From Rhizobiaceae bacterium (GTDB taxonomy: Bacteria > Pseudomonadota > Alphaproteobacteria > Rhizobiales > Rhizobiaceae), in assembly GCA_019635715.1 (NCBI GenBank), contig JAHBYY010000027.1, positions 1 to 52,142 on the forward strand: DNA of 52,142 nt. The letters run 5' to 3'. The stretch's first letter is position 1, and each line of letters begins with the position of its first letter. Below are positions 48,227-52,142 of this stretch, piece after piece. The notes beneath the pieces are model-generated. The model worked only from the letters and a program-made list of their open reading frames with translations, was not told where the DNA came from and searched no databases. A program made the translations under genes and the position numbers.

Positions 48227-50503
48227 ATGGCATCGTCGAATTTCGACATCGCCCCGCCACTTCTCACCGGAGCGGCGGGCATGGATTCGGAGCGCCGCGA
48301 CACGGGCGCCGAGGACCTCCGCGGACCCGAGGGGCGCGGCAGGCGCAATGCCATTCGCATCGCCGGCCGATGCGGACTGGCTGCGACGGCGCTGGGGCCG
48401 GCGGTGCTGTCCGCCGCGCTCGGCGCACCCGGGCTGGCCACGGCGAGCCTCGCCATGCTCGGCTTTGCCGGACTGCTCGCCGCCAGGCTGCGGAGGCACA
48501 GCGCCCATCCGGCCCTCGCCGCGGCGGCGGAAGCCAGCGGCACCGCGCGGCTGGAGACCTATGCCGACCGCATGTGGGAGCTGCAGGAGAACGAGGAACA
48601 TTTCCTCGGCCTGATCGACGCCCTCGGCGACGTGGTCATCCACCGCAACCGCGATGGCCGCATCGTCTACGCCAACAAGGTGTTCGCCGACATGATGGGC
48701 CAGCCGCAGGGCGACCTGATCGGCCAGCGGCTCAACGATCTCGGCGTCCAGGTCGGCATCGTCCCCGACGCGGCCTTTGCCGACGGCGAATGCCTCAGTT
48801 CGACCGACGTGGCTATCCATGCGCCCGGCGGGACGCGCTGGTTCTCCTGGATCGAGCTGTCAGTGCGCGACGTGGCCGGCGGCGCCTCGCATCGCGCCAT
48901 CGCCCGCGACATCACGGCGCGCAAGCGTGCCGAGACCGCGCTGATCAGCGCCCGCGAACGCGCCGAATATGCGAGCGTCGCCAAGTCGCGCTTCCTGGCG
49001 ACCGTCAGCCACGAGATCCGCACGCCGATGAACGGCATCATGGGCATGGCCAAGCTGCTCGCCGACACCAATCTGTCGGCCGAGCAGAAGACCTACGTCA
49101 ATGCGGTCTCGACCTCGGCCGGCGCGCTGCTGGCGCTGATCGAGGACCTGCTCGACTTCTCCAAGATCGAGGCCGGACGGTTCGAGCCGGAGCCGCAGAC
49201 CATGTCGCCGCGCGAACTGGTCGAAAGCGTCGTCGAGCTTCTGTCGTCGCGTGCCTTCGCCAAGGGCATCGGGCTCGGCTGCCACATCGCTCCGAACGTT
49301 CCGCTGACCATCACCGCCGATCCGGGCCGGGTCAGGCAGGTCCTGCTCAACCTGATCGGCAACGCCATCAAGTTCACGGAGACGGGCGGCGTGCTGCTGA
49401 CCGTGGCGCTGCAGCCGGACGAACGTGGCGCGATGATCCGCTTCGCCGTCGCCGACACGGGCGCCGGCCTGCGCAAGGAGGATCTGGCGCGCATCTTCGA
49501 CGAATTCGAACAGGTGGATTCCGGCCCGACCCGGGCGCATGGCGGCGCCGGGCTCGGCCTGGCGATCTCGCGGCGCATCGTCGAGGCGCTGGGCGGTTCG
49601 ATCGGGGTGACGAGCGATTTCGGGCTCGGCTCGGAATTCGCCTTCTCGATCCCGGCGGTCGATGCGGGACCGTCAAACGAGCGTCGAGGCCTCGTGCTCG
49701 ACGGCTATCGCTGCGTGATCGTGTCGCGCAACGAGGTCGAATGCGACGCGATCGCCCGGACGATCCGGGCCTATGGCGGAACGGCCGACGTCGCCTTCTC
49801 CGTGGACCAGGCGATCGAACTGGCGAAGCGCTGCGACGCGCTGCTCGTCGACGCCGCCATGGAAAGCCCGGACGGACGGCTGCTCAAACGGCTGCGCCAG
49901 GCCGGGTTCGTCGGCAGCCAGGCGATCACCATGATCGCGCCGACCGATCGCGGCATGCTGGGCGACTTCCGCGCCAATGGCTATGCGTCGTTCCTCGCCC
50001 GCCCGGTGCGCGGCGAGACGCTGCTCAGGATGCTGCTGTCCAGCGCGGCGTCGGCAACGATGGCTCCGGGCCAGGCACGCGTCGGATCGGCGGCACCTCG
50101 CCGCAGTGCCGCCCGCGTCGCCGGCCTTTCGATCCTGCTGGCCGAGGACAACGAGATCAACGCGCTGCTGGCACGCACGGCATTGCAGAAGGCCGGGCAC
50201 CGCGTGGAGACGGTGTCCAACGGCAAGGCGGCGGTGGAGCGCGTGACCGGATCGCGCGGCAACCGCTACGACATCGTGCTGATGGACCTGCACATGCCGG
50301 TGATGGACGGGCTGGAGGCGATCGCGCTGATCCGGCGCCACGAGGAGGACAACGAGATGGCCGCCGTTCCGATCATGGCACTGTCGGCCGACAGCCAGGA
50401 GCGGACCCGCCACGAGGTGCTCGCCCACGGCGCCAGCGGTTTCCTGACCAAGCCGCTCGATCCCGACGCGCTGATCCACGCGGTCGAGGAAAGTGCCGCC
50501 TGA
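48227..50503 (+). CDS. Hybrid sensor histidine kinase with PAS domain and two receiver-like domains
   Basis: A 758-residue kinase. Order: N-terminal cytosolic part, a hydrophobic region near 45-88 that may span the membrane twice, PAS domain (about 125-235, with [20 protein letters not shown]), HisKA dimerisation with H262 ([15 protein letters not shown]), HATPase_c ([14 protein letters not shown] and [15 protein letters not shown]), a degenerate receiver-like domain (about 489-606), then a complete receiver with D687 ([13 protein letters not shown]). It belongs to the BarA/ArcB-like hybrid group; phosphate would pass to a separate HPt protein that is not nearby. ATG at 48227, weak ribosome site. 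Signal unknown. Confidence 0.92.
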   Translation: MASSNFDIAPPLLTGAAGMDSERRDTGAEDLRGPEGRGRRNAIRIAGRCGLAATALGPAVLSAALGAPGLATASLAMLGFAGLLAARLRRHSAHPALAAAAEASGTARLETYADRMWELQENEEHFLGLIDALGDVVIHRNRDGRIVYANKVFADMMGQPQGDLIGQRLNDLGVQVGIVPDAAFADGECLSSTDVAIHAPGGTRWFSWIELSVRDVAGGASHRAIARDITARKRAETALISARERAEYASVAKSRFLATVSHEIRTPMNGIMGMAKLLADTNLSAEQKTYVNAVSTSAGALLALIEDLLDFSKIEAGRFEPEPQTMSPRELVESVVELLSSRAFAKGIGLGCHIAPNVPLTITADPGRVRQVLLNLIGNAIKFTETGGVLLTVALQPDERGAMIRFAVADTGAGLRKEDLARIFDEFEQVDSGPTRAHGGAGLGLAISRRIVEALGGSIGVTSDFGLGSEFAFSIPAVDAGPSNERRGLVLDGYRCVIVSRNEVECDAIARTIRAYGGTADVAFSVDQAIELAKRCDALLVDAAMESPDGRLLKRLRQAGFVGSQAITMIAPTDRGMLGDFRANGYASFLARPVRGETLLRMLLSSAASATMAPGQARVGSAAPRRSAARVAGLSILLAEDNEINALLARTALQKAGHRVETVSNGKAAVERVTGSRGNRYDIVLMDLHMPVMDGLEAIALIRRHEEDNEMAAVPIMALSADSQERTRHEVLAHGASGFLTKPLDPDALIHAVEESAA

Positions 50504-50602
50504 CGACCTTGTCATCGGCCGACGCGTTCCAGTCGCCGTCATCCTCATGTAGAGTTCATACCGTTGTCGCACGGTGCCGCTATGCCGTCGACAGCCCTTG
50601 GC

Positions 50603-51490
50603 ATGAACTCAAGGCGAGAGGACACGGCACAAGTGCAACCCCTCATCGGCACGACCCGCGAGAGCATCGAGCGCGAACCGGCGGCGATCGGCCGCGTCGA
50701 CGGGCGCGAGCCGATCGGAGCGCGCACGCTGGCGCGCATCGGTCCGCTGGAGGTGCGCCTGGCACGCGACGAGAGCGAGGTCGCGGCCGCCCAGGAGGTC
50801 CGCTACAGGGTCTTCTTCGAGGAACAGGGCGCCGGCGCCGACCGGCTGCAGGCGCTCGACCGGCGCGACAGCGACCGGTTCGATCCGATCTGCGACCACA
50901 TCCTGGTGCTGGACCAGTCGCTTGCGGGCAGTGAGCGCCAACGCATCGTCGGCACCTACCGCCTGCTGCGCTCGGAAGGCGCGGCCGTGGCCGGCGGATA
51001 TTATTCGCAAGACGAGTTCGACATCGCCCTCCTCGCCGCGCTCGGCGACCGCTTCCTGGAACTCGGGCGCTCCTGCGTGTTGCCGGCCTATCGTTCCAAA
51101 CGCACGATCGAGGTGCTCTGGCAGGGTATCTGGGCCTATGTGCAGCATCACGGCATATCGGTGATGGGCGGCTGTGCCTCGTTCCGCGGGACAGTGCCGG
51201 CCGAGCATGCACAGGCGCTGTCCTTCCTGGCGCACAACTGCCGCGCGGACATGGCGCTGTCGGTGCGGGCGCTGCCGCATCGCCACCGTGCGATGGACCT
51301 GATGCCGTCCGAAGCCGTCGACCTGCGCTCGGCCTTTCAGCGCATGCCGCCGCTGATCAAGGGCTATCTGCGGCTCGGCGCCGGCATCGGCGACGGCTGC
51401 GTCGTCGATGACGATTTCGGAACGGTCGACGTCTTCGTCGTGCTGCCGGTCAGCGCGATCGGCAAGCGCTACATCGCCTATTATTCCTGA
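50603..51490 (+). CDS. olsB: Ornithine-acyl-ACP N-acyltransferase (ornithine-lipid synthesis)
   Basis: A 295-residue acyltransferase of the OlsB family, which makes lyso-ornithine lipid from 3-hydroxyacyl-ACP and ornithine in the membrane phosphate-starvation response of rhizobia. The sequence shows VRLARDESEVAAAQEVRYRV, DHILVLDQ, RIVGTYRLLR, YYSQDEFDI, LELGRSCVLPAYR and the terminal DVFVVLPVSAIGKRYIAYYS, all characteristic blocks. The exact start is uncertain (ATG 50582 or 50603, or GTG 50633). OlsA is not in the window. Its last 10 bases overlap the convergent TRIC gene. Confidence 0.9.
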   Translation: MNSRREDTAQVQPLIGTTRESIEREPAAIGRVDGREPIGARTLARIGPLEVRLARDESEVAAAQEVRYRVFFEEQGAGADRLQALDRRDSDRFDPICDHILVLDQSLAGSERQRIVGTYRLLRSEGAAVAGGYYSQDEFDIALLAALGDRFLELGRSCVLPAYRSKRTIEVLWQGIWAYVQHHGISVMGGCASFRGTVPAEHAQALSFLAHNCRADMALSVRALPHRHRAMDLMPSEAVDLRSAFQRMPPLIKGYLRLGAGIGDGCVVDDDFGTVDVFVVLPVSAIGKRYIAYYS

Positions 51491-52134
51491 GCGGCACCGC
51501 GCCTGGGAATGTCCTCCGGGCGGCGACCGGGGCGGCTTCGATAGGTCGGGATGCGCCAGCCGAAGAGCAGCGCTCCGCCGCGCACGGCAAATGCGCCGGC
51601 GAAAGCCAGGGGAGCAGATGCGACGAGCGGCAGTCCGGCGAGATCGGCGCCGGTGAACAGCGCCGCGCCGGCGATCGCCGCCGTGACGTAGATCTCCGGC
51701 CGCAGCAGCACCGAAGGCTCGCCCGCCAGCAGGTCACGCAGGATGCCGCCGAAAGTGGCGGTCAGCATGCCCATGACGATCGCCACCGTCGCCGAATCCG
51801 TGACGGCCATGCCCTTGGCGGCGCCCAGCACCGCATAGGCCGCCAGCCCGACCGCATCGAGCCAGAGCAGCATCACATAGCGCGATTCCAGCCGGTGGGC
51901 GCCGAAATAGACCAGGATGGCGACGCAGGCGCAGACCAGCACATAGGCCGGGTTGAGCACCCAGAAGACCGGCACGCCGAGGATAAGGTCCCGGAACGTC
52001 CCTCCGCCGATGCCGGTGACCGCGCCGAGGAACAGGAAGCCGACGACGTCCATCTGCTTGCGCGAGGCAGACAGCGCCCCGGTGGCGGCGAAGACGGCGA
52101 CGCCCGCATAGTCGAGGAGCAGAAGCGGGTTCAC
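51481..52134 (-). CDS. Trimeric intracellular cation (TRIC) channel family protein (UPF0126/YicG)
   Basis: A 217-residue inner-membrane protein with seven hydrophobic segments in two repeats, each with the kinked GGxxRD-type motif: GAVTGIGGGTFRDLILGVPV and MLTATFGGILRDLLAGEPSV. This is the bacterial TRIC channel/YicG family, probably a cation channel. The start is a GTG at 52134, only 8 bases from the window edge, and cannot be checked for upstream context. Convergent with olsB with 10 bases of overlap. Confidence 0.9.
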   Translation of the reverse strand: MNPLLLLDYAGVAVFAATGALSASRKQMDVVGFLFLGAVTGIGGGTFRDLILGVPVFWVLNPAYVLVCACVAILVYFGAHRLESRYVMLLWLDAVGLAAYAVLGAAKGMAVTDSATVAIVMGMLTATFGGILRDLLAGEPSVLLRPEIYVTAAIAGAALFTGADLAGLPLVASAPLAFAGAFAVRGGALLFGWRIPTYRSRPGRRPEDIPRRGAAQE

Positions 52135-52142
52135 GGTGCACC

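Noticed and set aside
48370-50934. An 854-codon frame on the plus strand inside the histidine kinase
   Set aside because: It is a shifted frame of the kinase, low in hydrophobic order and without motifs.

Overview
The window looks like a chromosomal stretch from an alphaproteobacterium of the order Hyphomicrobiales (Rhizobiales), most likely near Mesorhizobium and other Phyllobacteriaceae. The reasons are high GC, strong third-position G/C, the rhizobial order pcm-tolC-popZ-valS, an ornithine-lipid acyltransferase (OlsB), IHF-beta followed by LapA, and intergenic hairpin repeats of the type scattered through rhizobial genomes. I inferred taxonomy from gene content only.

Layout. 1-6.5 kb: end of a DEAD-box RNA helicase, an MFS transporter, and a sulfur/translation-quality group (cysK, an AlaX-type editing protein, sseA, a GNAT protein), interrupted by an AT-rich orphan gene, then an OmpA-like protein. 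6.6-12.4 kb: alanine dehydrogenase with a divergent Lrp regulator, 5-formyl-THF cyclo-ligase, photolyase, a 44-residue small gene, a Dabb protein and a second Lrp regulator. 12.5-17 kb: an 800-residue pyruvate-dehydrogenase-E1-like enzyme divergent from that Lrp regulator, with a dyad operator between them, then divergent idonate/gluconate dehydrogenases. 17-19.2 kb: a decayed element at the 3' end of tRNA-Asn, with a 12-bp copy of the tRNA end at its far side. It carries an AbiEi-like fragment, a Fic AMP-transferase whose promoter has two long dyads, and an antitoxin/transposase chimera.

19.3-28.4 kb: tRNA-Cys, pcm, tolC, popZ, valS, a FadL-type porin and a PhnB-like protein. 28.6-36.5 kb: minus-strand catabolic genes (class III aminotransferase, aldo/keto reductase, DHFR-like, SDR, a dimethylformamidase large-subunit-like protein, VOC protein) separated by hairpin repeats. 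36.8-41.8 kb: a sugar-acid module (FAH hydrolase, SDR, IclR regulator with a dyad operator, lactonase-type amidohydrolase) resembling non-phosphorylating L-fucose or L-rhamnose breakdown, then an FAD oxidase. 41.9-44.6 kb: sppA, ihfB, lapA and an ornithine-cyclodeaminase relative.

44.6-45.65 kb: a lower-GC two-gene insert with an ATGA overlap, coding for a RusA-like Holliday-junction resolvase and a protein that seems to join a degenerate restriction-endonuclease fold to a HEPN RxxxxH domain. I consider this pair the best candidate for an undescribed system. 45.7-52.1 kb: two RNA methyltransferases and lspA in an ATGA-coupled chain, a hybrid histidine kinase, olsB and a TRIC-type channel.

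Most of the window is housekeeping. The accessory signals are the AT-rich orphan (2.9-3.6 kb), the tRNA-Asn element (17.07-19.16 kb) and the RusA/HEPN pair. All functions are read from sequence motifs, and no database search was run.
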